A stretch of DNA of 64,000 bases from Gimesia maris (GTDB lineage: Bacteria; Planctomycetota; Planctomycetia; Planctomycetales; Planctomycetaceae): the NCBI RefSeq assembly GCF_008298035.1, contig NZ_CP042910.1, forward strand, positions 2,805,001 through 2,869,000, in the 5' to 3' direction. The translations under genes and the position numbers were made by a program. Below the pieces are notes generated by a model. The model was not told the DNA's origin. It did not search any database and was given only the letters and a program-made list of their open reading frames with translations. How positions within the stretch are numbered: position 1 is the stretch's first letter; each line of letters opens with the position of its first letter. Shown one piece after another: positions 46,986 to 54,433 of the stretch.

Positions 46986-48538
46986 CGGGCGGCACAGAGT
47001 CGCTGTTGTTTGAAGCACGCGGCGTCTGCAAGGACTATGTCGTGCGGGTGCTCGATGAAGCGCGGCTGGAACTGCGCCCGGGCGAGATCCATGCGCTGCT
47101 GGGCGCCAACGGAGCCGGGAAAAGTACGCTGTGTAAAATTATAGCGGGTCTGACGCCGGCGACAGCGGGCAGTATGATGTTAAATGGTGTCCCCTACTAT
47201 CCCGTCGATAAACGCTTTGCGGAATCGCGGGGCGTGCAGATTATACAGCAGGAACTGAATCTGATCCCGACGCTCTCTGTCGCCGAGAATCTGCTGCTGG
47301 GACGATACCCGCAGCGCTGGGGCGTGATCAATCGCAGGCGATTGCATGAGCAGGCACGCGCGGCGCTGGATCGTTTTGGTCTGCAGGAGATCGATACAGA
47401 TCAGAGTGCCGGCAGCCTGGGAGTGGGGCAGCAGCAGATGCTGGAGATTGCAGCAGCGCTGGATCGGAAGTGTGAGCTGTTGATTCTGGACGAACCGACG
47501 GCGGCGTTGAGTGCGGGAGAAACGGAGCGGCTGTTTGCGCGACTGGATGTATTGCGTGCGCGGGGCGTGGGCATTATTTATATCAGCCATCGCCTGGATG
47601 AAATCGCGCGGATTGCGGATCGACTGACTGTATTGCGAGATGGGAAATATGTGAGCACGCATGCGGTCAGTGAGTTTGAGCCGATCGAGCGGGTGGTGGA
47701 TCTGATGACCGGTGAAACGCAGGCGGTGCAACATGCGCTGCAGGAACATACGAATCATTCCACGGAAAAAACGATGTTACGAGTGGAAGGTATGACAGGC
47801 GGGCCTGTTCGGGATGTGCGCTTTTCCGTTCAGGCCGGCGAGCGTTATGGAATCGCAGGTCTGGTGGGAGCGGGACGGACCGAATTATTGCGGCTGATTT
47901 TCGGAGCCGACCGCGGGGAACAGGGCGAACTCTTTTTACGGGAAGAAACAAAGTCGTGGCGGTTTACTCATCCGCAGGAAGCAGTGCAGGCAGGACTGGC
48001 GATGGTGACCGAAGACCGCAAGCAGAACGGGTTGCTGCTGTCGCAGTCGATTCGCGTCAATACGACGCTGGCGAGCCTGGATCTGCTGACGGGGACAGCG
48101 GGGTTGATAGACCATCGGCGCGAAGTGGCGCTGGTGGAAGCCGAACGCCGGCGACTGCAGATTCACGCGCGGGACATTGAACAGAGTGTGGGCACTTTGA
48201 GTGGCGGCAATCAGCAGAAGGTGGCGGTCGCGAAGTGGTTGCTGCAGGATGCGGATGTGTTTCTGTTTGACGAGCCGACACGCGGTATTGATGTGGCGGC
48301 ACGCAGGAATATTCATCAGCTGTTTGATCAACTGGCGGCAAATGGTAAGGCGCTGGTGATTGTCAGCAGTGATCTGGAAGAACTGTTCGAGACCTGCGAC
48401 CGGATCGGCGTGATGTCCGCCGGCCGACTGGTGGCAGAATATACGCGGGAAAACTGGTCGTATGACGCGATCATGCAGGACTGCTTTTCCGGATACTCAC
48501 AACAAGCGAAAGAGACTGTTTCAGGATTAAATCAATGA
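46982..48538 (+). CDS. rbsA: Ribose-type ABC transporter ATPase (double cassette)
   Basis: The protein carries two fused ATPase domains, as in RbsA/MglA. The first has Walker A GANGAGKSTL, a variant signature motif in AGSLGVGQQQM (LGVGQ) and Walker B LLILDEPTAAL; the second has LVGAGRTELLRL (the degenerate P-loop usual in the second half), a complete LSGGNQQKVAVAK and LFDEPTRGID. The 518-residue length is standard. It overlaps rbsB and rbsC by four bases each. The cassette energises uptake by the permease at 48535. Confidence 0.95.
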   Translation: MTGGTESLLFEARGVCKDYVVRVLDEARLELRPGEIHALLGANGAGKSTLCKIIAGLTPATAGSMMLNGVPYYPVDKRFAESRGVQIIQQELNLIPTLSVAENLLLGRYPQRWGVINRRRLHEQARAALDRFGLQEIDTDQSAGSLGVGQQQMLEIAAALDRKCELLILDEPTAALSAGETERLFARLDVLRARGVGIIYISHRLDEIARIADRLTVLRDGKYVSTHAVSEFEPIERVVDLMTGETQAVQHALQEHTNHSTEKTMLRVEGMTGGPVRDVRFSVQAGERYGIAGLVGAGRTELLRLIFGADRGEQGELFLREETKSWRFTHPQEAVQAGLAMVTEDRKQNGLLLSQSIRVNTTLASLDLLTGTAGLIDHRREVALVEAERRRLQIHARDIEQSVGTLSGGNQQKVAVAKWLLQDADVFLFDEPTRGIDVAARRNIHQLFDQLAANGKALVIVSSDLEELFETCDRIGVMSAGRLVAEYTRENWSYDAIMQDCFSGYSQQAKETVSGLNQ

Positions 48539-49542
48539 GCGACTCCCCTGCCCCTGTATCCGATAATGATTCTCTCCCTTCACGTTCGCTGGTGAGTGGC
48601 GTGACGTACTCCGTGTTTCAATATGCGGGCCTGCTGGGTGTGCTGGCGTTCCTGGTGCTGATCTTCAGCCTGATGAGCGATCATTTTCTGTCGCAGCAGA
48701 CGCTGGTTACGGTGGCGAATAACATCCCCGATCTACTGGTGATTTCGGTGGGGATGACACTGGTTTTGATCATCGGCGGGATAGATCTCTCGGTCGGTTC
48801 GTTGCTCGCGCTGTCCTCGGCCCTGCTGGGAGTCTGCATGGTCGACTGGGGCAGTCCGCTCTGGTCGGCGGTACCTGTCTGCCTGGGCGTGGGAGCCGTG
48901 TGTGGCATGTTGAATGGGGTGATCAGTGTGAAGGCGGGCATTCCGTCGTTCATCGTGACGCTGGGAATGCTTGAGATGGCGCGGGGAAGCGCGTATCTGA
49001 TCACGGATTCACAGACAAAATACATAGGCTCATCGATTGAATGGATCGGCGTGCCTTTGAAAGGCTTTGTCTTCTCCCCCGCGTTTCTGCTGGCGCTGGT
49101 GATTGTGGCGGCGGGACACTACCTGCTGACGCGGACAGTCTTCGGACGCTATTGTGTGGCGATCGGAACGAATGCGGAAGCAGTGCGGATGTCGGGCATA
49201 CGGACGGCTCCCTACTCTGTGGCGGTGTTTACGATCAGCGGCCTGCTTTGTGGCCTGGCGGGGGTGATGCAGACTTCGCGACTCTCCAGTGCCGACCCGA
49301 ATGCGGCGGTAGGACTGGAACTGTCAGCGATCGCTGCCTGCGTGATTGGCGGGACGAGCCTGATGGGAGGCCGGGGTTCGGTGATCAATACCTTCTTCGG
49401 CGTACTGATCATCGCGGTGCTGCAGACGGGGCTGGCACAGATCGGGGCAACCGACCCAATCAAACGCGTGATCACCGGCGCGGTGATTATCGTCGCAGTC
49501 CTGCTGGACGTGGCACGCCAGCGGTGGAAGCAGCGTGGGTGA
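48535..49542 (+). CDS. rbsC: Ribose-type ABC transporter permease
   Basis: The inner-membrane permease has about nine helices. Family marks are SVGMTLVLIIGGIDLSVGS, GVISVKAGIPSFIVTLGM, and the cytoplasmic coupling region FGRYCVAIGTNAEAVRMSGI. The C-terminus IKRVITGAVIIVAVLLDVA is the usual RbsC end. This same 3' end, with altered bases, is found again at 49650-49733, so the gene's tail has been duplicated downstream. The next gene to the right (RAYT) is not part of the transport system. Confidence 0.95.
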   Translation: MSDSPAPVSDNDSLPSRSLVSGVTYSVFQYAGLLGVLAFLVLIFSLMSDHFLSQQTLVTVANNIPDLLVISVGMTLVLIIGGIDLSVGSLLALSSALLGVCMVDWGSPLWSAVPVCLGVGAVCGMLNGVISVKAGIPSFIVTLGMLEMARGSAYLITDSQTKYIGSSIEWIGVPLKGFVFSPAFLLALVIVAAGHYLLTRTVFGRYCVAIGTNAEAVRMSGIRTAPYSVAVFTISGLLCGLAGVMQTSRLSSADPNAAVGLELSAIAACVIGGTSLMGGRGSVINTFFGVLIIAVLQTGLAQIGATDPIKRVITGAVIIVAVLLDVARQRWKQRG

Positions 49543-49587
49543 GATTTGTTTTTTGCTACCACGAAAAACACGAAATGACACGAACAG
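49459..49587 (+). repeat. Duplicated unit, copy 1: rbsC tail plus CACGAA repeat
   Basis: The last 28 codons of rbsC and the following CACGAA repeat recur at 49650-49776, offset by 191 bases. Substitutions occur throughout and copy 2 is two T shorter before the CACGAA repeat, so the event is not recent. Confidence 0.85.
49556..49587 (+). repeat. CACGAA-type dispersed repeat, copy 1
   Basis: CTACCACGAAAAACACGAAA followed by TGACACGAACAG, 13 bases after the rbsC stop and preceded by a T-run. Confidence 0.85.
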
Positions 49588-49615
49588 TTTGTGTTGTTGG
49601 GACGCTGGTTCTTCT

Positions 49616-49644
49616 CACTGTTGGGCGAGCCAACATTGCCACCC
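49616..49644 (+). repeat. REP-like palindrome, copy 1
   Basis: CACTGTTGGGCGAGCCAACA with one change (ATT for AGT) then GCCACCC. TGTTGG...CCAACA forms the stem. It lies between the rbsC stop and the duplicated rbsC tail. Confidence 0.75.
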
Positions 49645-49649
49645 AGTCG

Positions 49650-49733
49650 ATCAAACGCGTGATCACGGGTGCGGTGATTATTGTCGCAGTGTTGCTGGAC
49701 GCAGCCCGGCAGCGGTGGAAACGGCGTGGTTGA
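49650..49733 (+). pseudogene. Duplicated 3' end of the rbsC gene
   Basis: The segment encodes IKRVITGAVIIVAVLLD followed by AARQRWKRRG, a near match to the rbsC C-terminus with one or two changes, and ends in the same TGA. It has no start codon or ribosome site, and its frame differs from rbsC, so it is a translated remnant only. Confidence 0.85.
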
Positions 49734-49744
49734 GATTTTTTTTG

Positions 49745-49776
49745 CTACCATGAAAAAGACGAAATGACACGAACAG
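49745..49776 (+). repeat. CACGAA-type dispersed repeat, copy 2
   Basis: CTACCATGAAAAAGACGAAA then TGACACGAACAG, 11 bases after the stop of the rbsC tail copy, again after a T-run. Confidence 0.8.
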
Positions 49777-49833
49777 GTATGACAGCGTTTGCTGTCTAAT
49801 TACATGGTGGTTACAATTCATGTGTGCACTTTT

Positions 49834-49852
49834 GGGTGGCGCTGTTAGCTTG
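49834..49852 (-). repeat. Degenerate REP-like half element
   Basis: GGGTGGCGCTGTTAGCTT resembles the inverted REP sequence GGGTGGCACTGTTGGCT, without the second stem arm. The 49777-50123 region holds this and the copy at 50009 but no supported gene. Confidence 0.45.
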
Positions 49853-50008
49853 TGTAAAGACCGGGCACATAGGTAACACACGTTCGGACACATGGGTAAC
49901 ACTCATGTAAACTGTTATATGACTTCATTTAAGGGGGAGCATGACATGGTCTTGAAGGAGTGTAATCGGGTGTCTGAACGTAAAAAATTTGTGTTACTGA
50001 CTTCGGTC

Positions 50009-50036
50009 GGGTGGCACTGTTGGCTTGCCAACAGTG
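50009..50036 (-). repeat. REP-like palindrome, copy 2 (inverted)
   Basis: GGGTGGCACTGTTGGCTTGC then CAACAGTG is the reverse complement form of the downstream REPs with a one-base deletion. It lies 88 bases before the RAYT start, so the transposase gene is flanked by REPs in opposite orientation. Confidence 0.8.
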
Positions 50037-50123
50037 ATGGAGTTGAGGTCGATGCTGGTCACCACAAAAACACTGGAGAAGTGATTTTCAGAGGCAATTT
50101 GTGAAATCAGGTGACAATGATTT

Positions 50124-50714
50124 ATGACCAGAAACCGAAAACGGATCAGGCACTTTCACGAATTGGGTGATTGTCATGAACTGACGTTTTCGTGCTATCA
50201 GAACAGGTCTCTGTTAATTTGCGATCTCTGGAAGCAGATGTTGTGTCAGTCAATTGAGCGTGCCTTAAGGCGTTATCAGTTTGGCTTGATCGCTTTTGTG
50301 ATTATGCCCAATCATGTGCATCTACTGGTTTATCCCCAACAACAGGAATGTAAGATTGATCGTTTCCTATTTGCTGTCAAACGTCCGTTTTCATATCGTA
50401 TCAAGCAGCTCCTGCAGGAAACGCAAGATCGATTACTGGATGATCTGACAATACGGGATCGACCTGGAAATACTGTATTTCGATTCTGGCAGGAAGGGCC
50501 CGGATATGATCGGAATCTTTCGTCATTGAAAGCAGTTGAAGCATCAATAGGCTATATTCATATGAATCCAGTCAGGAAGAAACTGGTCGATCAGAGTCGG
50601 GACTGGAAATGGTCGAGCGCTCGCTGGTATGAAAGCGAAGGAGAGTTGATTGATTCAGATTTGCCTGAGCTGAGCGGCCTACCCTGGGATTATTTCGAGA
50701 CTTATCAGGACTGA
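50124..50714 (+). CDS. REP-associated tyrosine transposase (RAYT), IS200-like
   Basis: RAYTs are HUH-fold single-strand transposases thought to spread REP palindromes. The HUH pair is His64 and His66 in MPNHVHLLVY, and the catalytic tyrosine is Tyr144 in SIGYIHMNPVRKKL. The DNA-contact segment WKWSSARWYE near the C-terminus matches the family. The 196-residue protein looks intact, with AGGTGA nine bases before the ATG. REP palindromes lie on both sides in opposite orientation. The 3' end of the gene plus the following REP is duplicated directly downstream. Confidence 0.93.
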   Translation: MTRNRKRIRHFHELGDCHELTFSCYQNRSLLICDLWKQMLCQSIERALRRYQFGLIAFVIMPNHVHLLVYPQQQECKIDRFLFAVKRPFSYRIKQLLQETQDRLLDDLTIRDRPGNTVFRFWQEGPGYDRNLSSLKAVEASIGYIHMNPVRKKLVDQSRDWKWSSARWYESEGELIDSDLPELSGLPWDYFETYQD

Positions 50715-50773
50715 GTCTTTACTGGTTAGGAAGCTGTATCACAGCACTGTTGGGCGAGCCAACAGTGCCACCC
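50625..50773 (+). repeat. Tandem duplication copy 1: RAYT tail plus REP
   Basis: The last 30 codons of the RAYT, 30 bases of spacer and the REP at 50745-50773 form a 149-base unit that is repeated at 50779-50927 with a single A/G difference. Confidence 0.95.
50745..50773 (+). repeat. REP-like palindrome, copy 3
   Basis: CACTGTTGGGCGAGCCAACA then GTGCCACCC; the perfect stem is CACTGTTGG/CCAACAGTG. It lies 30 bases after the RAYT stop. Confidence 0.85.
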
Positions 50774-50778
50774 GACGT

Positions 50779-50868
50779 TGGTATGAAAGCGAAGGAGAGT
50801 TGGTTGATTCAGATTTGCCTGAGCTGAGCGGCCTACCCTGGGATTATTTCGAGACTTATCAGGACTGA
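50779..50868 (+). pseudogene. Duplicated 3' end of the RAYT gene
   Basis: Encodes a second WYESEGELVDSDLPELSGLP-type tail ending at the same stop. It lacks the HUH and tyrosine motifs and any start, so it is a remnant. Confidence 0.85.
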
Positions 50869-50898
50869 GTCTTTACTGGTTAGGAAGCTGTATCACAG

Positions 50899-50927
50899 CA
50901 CTGTTGGGCGAGCCAACAGTGCCACCC
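50899..50927 (+). repeat. REP-like palindrome, copy 4
   Basis: Identical to the REP at 50745-50773, as part of the tandem duplication. Confidence 0.85.
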
Positions 50928-50974
50928 AACAATTGATTTTGTTACTGAAAAAATAGAAGACTGTGTCATCAATA

Positions 50975-51829
50975 ATGGATCAGAAACTCAATCTGCTGGT
51001 GCTGCGTTGTCGGGATATTGAAGTCAGCCGGGTGTTTTACGAGCACTTTGGAATTGTGTTTGAGCGGGAGCAGCATGGTTCCGGGCCTGTGCATTACGCG
51101 GCTGTGTTTGAGGGGATGGTTTTCGAACTCTATCCGCTGAAAGAGGGAGAGCCAGCGGACCGGTCACGGCTGGGGTTTGCGGTCAACCTGGAGACGGATC
51201 TGCGAGAGAGCCTGGAAGAGGCCGGAATTGCGATCATCTCACAGTATGAAATCGAACAGGAGCCGGTGTTTGTGGTGGAAGATCCAGACGGGCGGAAGAT
51301 TGAGGTGCGGCAGAGTGAGCCGTTAGGAAGCGGCTGGTATGAAGGTGACTGGACGCGGTTTCGTTCTGTTCTGCTGATTCTGGCGGCGATTGCAGGCAGC
51401 CTGTCTTTTCTGAATTATCAGTCAGGGGCGATGAATGGTGGTCCCGTGCTTGATGTTTACTTTTTCTATTTCGCGTTGCTGGTCTCGTTTTTGTTCTGGC
51501 CGGTCATGGTCGTGGCTGTCGTCGGGTTCCAGACAATCAATCCCTATTCCGATCCTGTCTGGACCAGACCCACGCATTCCTGTAATCCATTTCGACTGAA
51601 GAATCCCCTCTGCATTGCTCACTTCCTGATGTGTTTTGTGATGGCCCAGGGAGCGGGCGCGCTGGTGACAGCGATTCTGGGGGGCTGGCTGCAGTTGCTG
51701 ATGGGGATCGGAATGATCATCGGCGGGCTGGAAGGTTTATGGGCTTTGGAATTGGTAATGAAACGATTTCCTGAAAAAATGGCACTGCAGGATGATGTTG
51801 ATGTGGCTGGCAATGCTCCTCCGGAATAA
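50975..51829 (+). CDS. VOC (glyoxalase-fold) domain fused to a membrane domain
   Basis: Residues 1-120 form a vicinal-oxygen-chelate domain: NLLVLRCRDIEVSRVFYEHF, FELYPLKEG and VVEDPDGRKIEVRQSE are the beta-alpha-beta-beta-beta signatures of glyoxalase/bleomycin-resistance-like proteins. After a WYEGDWTRF linker come four hydrophobic segments (about 132-147, 160-185, 220-240 and 245-265). The combination of a cytosolic VOC domain with a membrane domain is not one I recognise. Starts are uncertain: ATG 50975 (MDQKLN) or GTG 50963. The SnoaL-like gene follows 18 bases later, so the two are likely one operon. Confidence 0.8.
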   Translation: MDQKLNLLVLRCRDIEVSRVFYEHFGIVFEREQHGSGPVHYAAVFEGMVFELYPLKEGEPADRSRLGFAVNLETDLRESLEEAGIAIISQYEIEQEPVFVVEDPDGRKIEVRQSEPLGSGWYEGDWTRFRSVLLILAAIAGSLSFLNYQSGAMNGGPVLDVYFFYFALLVSFLFWPVMVVAVVGFQTINPYSDPVWTRPTHSCNPFRLKNPLCIAHFLMCFVMAQGAGALVTAILGGWLQLLMGIGMIIGGLEGLWALELVMKRFPEKMALQDDVDVAGNAPPE

Positions 51830-51847
51830 CGACAGGGAGATTTTCAA

Positions 51848-52420
51848 ATGTATGAATTCGATATAGAACGTTTGACACCAGAGCAGCGGGCGATGGTGGA
51901 ATTGTGGGAAGCGCACCTGGAGGCAGAGTTCGAAACAAAAGATGCGGATGCGTCTTGTGGCACGATGACCGAGGTGCCTTACGTGAATCATGTGCCTACC
52001 CTGACGGGTGGTATGGGACGTTCACATCTGAACCACTTTTATGCCAAGTATTTCATACCGAATATGCCGTCCGATCTGGAGACGGAAATGATCTCACGAA
52101 CCGTGGGACTGGATCGCATCGTCGATGAATTTGTGATTCGCTGCACGCATTCTGTCGAAATGTACTGGTTACTTCCGGGGGTACCGGCGACAGGACGCCG
52201 GTTAGAATTTGTTGTGGTCGTGATTGTTTCATTCGAGGCAGGCAAGATGAGTGAGGAGCACATTCACTGGGACCAGGCTTCCGTACTGGTCCAGGCAGGG
52301 TTGATTGACCCGGAAAATCTGCCGGTGGCGGGGGCGGAAGCAGCAAGGAAGATGTTGGATCGGAATTCTGTTCCTTCGAATGCGTTGATTAAACGTGGTG
52401 TTTCTGATGAGTTGCTTTAA
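51848..52420 (+). CDS. SnoaL/NTF2-like fold protein
   Basis: The 190-residue product resembles SnoaL-like ester-cyclase/NTF2-fold proteins, small cone-shaped domains for binding or turning over small hydrophobic molecules. Suggestive segments are LVELWEAHLEAEF-like MVELWEAHLEAEFETKDAD, HVPTLTGG, HLNHFYAKYFIPNMP, and KMSEEHIHWDQASVLVQAGL; the last is the usual strand-helix end of the family. The ATG has an AGGGAG site. No catalytic residues can be assigned safely. Partner: the VOC-membrane protein directly upstream. Confidence 0.72.
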   Translation: MYEFDIERLTPEQRAMVELWEAHLEAEFETKDADASCGTMTEVPYVNHVPTLTGGMGRSHLNHFYAKYFIPNMPSDLETEMISRTVGLDRIVDEFVIRCTHSVEMYWLLPGVPATGRRLEFVVVVIVSFEAGKMSEEHIHWDQASVLVQAGLIDPENLPVAGAEAARKMLDRNSVPSNALIKRGVSDELL

Positions 52421-52448
52421 GTGATCATGGGCACCACGAATTTAATTA

Positions 52449-52479
52449 CTACCACGAATGACCCGAAAAACACGAAAAG
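52449..52479 (+). repeat. CACGAA-type dispersed repeat, copy 3
   Basis: CTACCACGAATGACCCGAAA then AACACGAAAAG, 28 bases after the stop of the SnoaL-like gene. More diverged than the other copies. Confidence 0.7.
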
Positions 52480-52555
52480 GATACTCTGACGGAAAGCGTT
52501 CGGTCTGGACTTTGATCAGTTGCTCTTTAATGGGAGATTTCACTGTCAATTTCCA

Positions 52556-52593
52556 GTTGCCTGTGGTAACCCCGAATTGCATTCGGGGTTACC
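52556..52593. repeat. GTTGCCTGTGG element with perfect 13-bp hairpin
   Basis: GGTAACCCCGAAT (52565-52577), a TGC loop, and ATTCGGGGTTACC (52581-52593). It sits between convergent genes, so it could serve as a two-way terminator although it has no T-tract. A degenerate relative lies at 35819-35856 and a palindrome with the same CCCGAAT core at 35676-35697. Confidence 0.8.
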
Positions 52594-52615
52594 CTGCTCT
52601 CATCTCAATAGTCGG

Positions 52616-54184
52616 CTATTCAAACTTGAACGAATACAAGTCCGCGTCTTTGAGTTTAATTTTTAATTTGACCGGTTTGCCGGCGAGTTTGCTGACGTCG
52701 GAGCCATTCTTCCAACTGACCGGGCGGGAGATGGTGTCGCCGAAGAGTTCGTTGCAGTCGGCTTCTGTGAAACCTGCGATCGGTTTGCCATCCGGGGTCT
52801 GCAGTTCGACGGTGATGCCGCCGGCGGCGGAGCTGGAGAAGTTGAGCTTGAGTTCTTTGCCTGTGAAGGTGATCGGTTTCGTTGTGATCTCTCCCCCTTT
52901 GAGTGGGGCGTTGATGGAGACGAAGCCGTCAATGCGCATGGTGTAGCGCCTGAGCTGACTGCTGTTGCCGGTCCAGTAACCTTCGGTGGCGTAGAGGGAA
53001 ATTTCGTTGGGAGCGCCTTCCACATCGGATTTGGTTTCGACCATCTGCCAGCCAATGTATTGATGTCCGTAGGCCCAGGTTCCCTGGCGTTCGATGCCGG
53101 GACGCAGGAAGGCTTCGGGCCAGCGTTTGAAATTGACGCCGTCTCGGCTGGTCATGAACAGTCCCTCGGTGATCGCCATGCCGTAACGGTTGGAAATGGA
53201 TGATCGCATTTTACGGTGCTTGTACTCGGGCAGTTCTTCCATCGATTTAGACCAGCCCCGCTCGATGTAGCGTGTGGGGAAGCCGACGAGGATGTGCGGG
53301 GCACGGTAGTAGGGTTTGATCTGGTTGGTATAAAGCTGCTCGGGAGGCGCGTCGCCGTATTTCAGGTCCTGGGGTTTGCTCCAGTGCAGCAGGTCTGGGG
53401 AAGTCGCGGTGCGGATATCACGCAGGCCGGAGGGTTTCCAGTCTTTTTCATTGGTCGTGCCTTTGGTGAAGTAACGCCAGTAGGCGCGGTATTGTCCGGT
53501 GGCGGGGTCCCAGAAGGCGAGGTTTTCTGAATCGAAGGCGCCGTCGGTGATGACCGGTTTTTCCGAGAGGAGTGACCAGTGAATGCCATCGGGGGATTTA
53601 AGCACCAGTAATCCGTGCGGGCCGCGCGAGCGGAGAATGGCTTTATATTTCGCATCTGCGGGACAGTTCGGGTTTTCATCTTTGAAGACAGCAGGGTGCA
53701 CGGGATCGGGTTTGGCGGATTTCATCCAGTCGCGATAGGCTTTGCCGATGACGATGTTGTTGTTTTTATCCCCTGATTTTGGTGGAAAGGAAAAGAGTCC
53801 CAGGTCGGGGCGTTTCCAGTGGATTCCGTCGTCGCTCTCGGCATAGCAGGTGAAGTTGCTGTTGTTGGGGCCGAGTTTCTTTTCCTGCACATCGAGATGC
53901 CAGGCTTTGTAGTACATGCGGTATTTGTCGCCGTCTTTGAAGATACTCTGGTAGCCGCAGCCACTCCCCTCCCAGGGCTTGTCGTAGGTAAAGACGTTTT
54001 CGCGGGGCGTGGGATGATGCAGTTCGAAACGGGCTTCTTCACTGCGGGATTCGATCAGGGTGTCGTCGACCATGAGTTCCAGTCGGGAACCGATGTTAAC
54101 GGGTTCTGCAGCGAAGGAAACGTCTGTTGTGAGAAACAGAAGCGTGAACAGAGCGAAGAGACACGGGATTGTCAGTCGTGGCAT
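52616..54184 (-). CDS. Secreted glycosidase-like five-bladed propeller protein
   Basis: A signal peptide (CLFALFTLLFLTTDVSFAAEP) is followed by LELMVDDTLIESRSEEARFE and a series of segments typical of planctomycete GH32/43-like propeller proteins: YRMYYKAWHLD, CYAESDDGIHWKRPDLGLF, LVLKSPDGIHWSLLSEKPV, AFWDPATGQYRAYWRYFT and FMTSRDGVNFKRWPEAFL. The repeated SxDGxxW motifs resemble Asp-box-like turns. The C-terminus is a small beta-sandwich (GGITVELQTPDGKPI). An extracellular polysaccharide-binding or -degrading role is inferred; catalytic acids were not assigned. Confidence 0.82.
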   Translation of the reverse strand: MPRLTIPCLFALFTLLFLTTDVSFAAEPVNIGSRLELMVDDTLIESRSEEARFELHHPTPRENVFTYDKPWEGSGCGYQSIFKDGDKYRMYYKAWHLDVQEKKLGPNNSNFTCYAESDDGIHWKRPDLGLFSFPPKSGDKNNNIVIGKAYRDWMKSAKPDPVHPAVFKDENPNCPADAKYKAILRSRGPHGLLVLKSPDGIHWSLLSEKPVITDGAFDSENLAFWDPATGQYRAYWRYFTKGTTNEKDWKPSGLRDIRTATSPDLLHWSKPQDLKYGDAPPEQLYTNQIKPYYRAPHILVGFPTRYIERGWSKSMEELPEYKHRKMRSSISNRYGMAITEGLFMTSRDGVNFKRWPEAFLRPGIERQGTWAYGHQYIGWQMVETKSDVEGAPNEISLYATEGYWTGNSSQLRRYTMRIDGFVSINAPLKGGEITTKPITFTGKELKLNFSSSAAGGITVELQTPDGKPIAGFTEADCNELFGDTISRPVSWKNGSDVSKLAGKPVKLKIKLKDADLYSFKFE

Positions 54185-54291
54185 GATGTTATTCCTGATG
54201 CTGGAGTGTGTAGTGAGGAATTTTATTCTAACCAGATTTCGAAGCGGAATGAAAGTCTTGAGGGTGGTTTCGTTCGGTTAACTGGTTTTTA

Positions 54292-54320
54292 CTACCACGA
54301 AAAACACGAAATGACACGAA
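54292..54320 (+). repeat. CACGAA-type dispersed repeat, copy 4
   Basis: CTACCACGAAAAACACGAAA then TGACACGAA, in the divergent gap between the glycosidase-like gene and the PARG-like gene. It is the only copy here not placed behind a stop codon. Confidence 0.85.
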
Positions 54321-54433
54321 AGTGAAAAAGCGGGCGAACCCTGATTTATTATTGCTTGTCGTATAATCTACACTAAGGTAGAATGTGGTAAAAGAAATAA
54401 GAATGAAAACAAGAATGAGAAAGGATTGTGACT

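Larger units (their letters stand above)
49650..49776 (+). repeat. Duplicated unit, copy 2: rbsC tail plus CACGAA repeat
   Basis: Matches 49459-49587. It includes the tail pseudogene and a second CACGAA repeat at 49745-49776 (CTACCATGAAAAAGACGAAA onward). Confidence 0.85.
50779..50927 (+). repeat. Tandem duplication copy 2: RAYT tail plus REP
   Basis: Matches 50625-50773 with one substitution over 149 bases (offset 154), so the duplication is recent. Five junction bases (50774-50778) separate the copies. Confidence 0.95.

Noticed and set aside
49041-49733. 230-residue plus-strand ORF overlapping rbsC
   Set aside because: It is an out-of-frame reading of rbsC that joins the duplicated rbsC tail by chance; only the tail is a real remnant.
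49892-50104. 70-residue plus-strand ORF before the RAYT
   Set aside because: It runs through a REP palindrome (VGWHCWLANSDG is the translated REP) and shows no domain; likely a chance frame.
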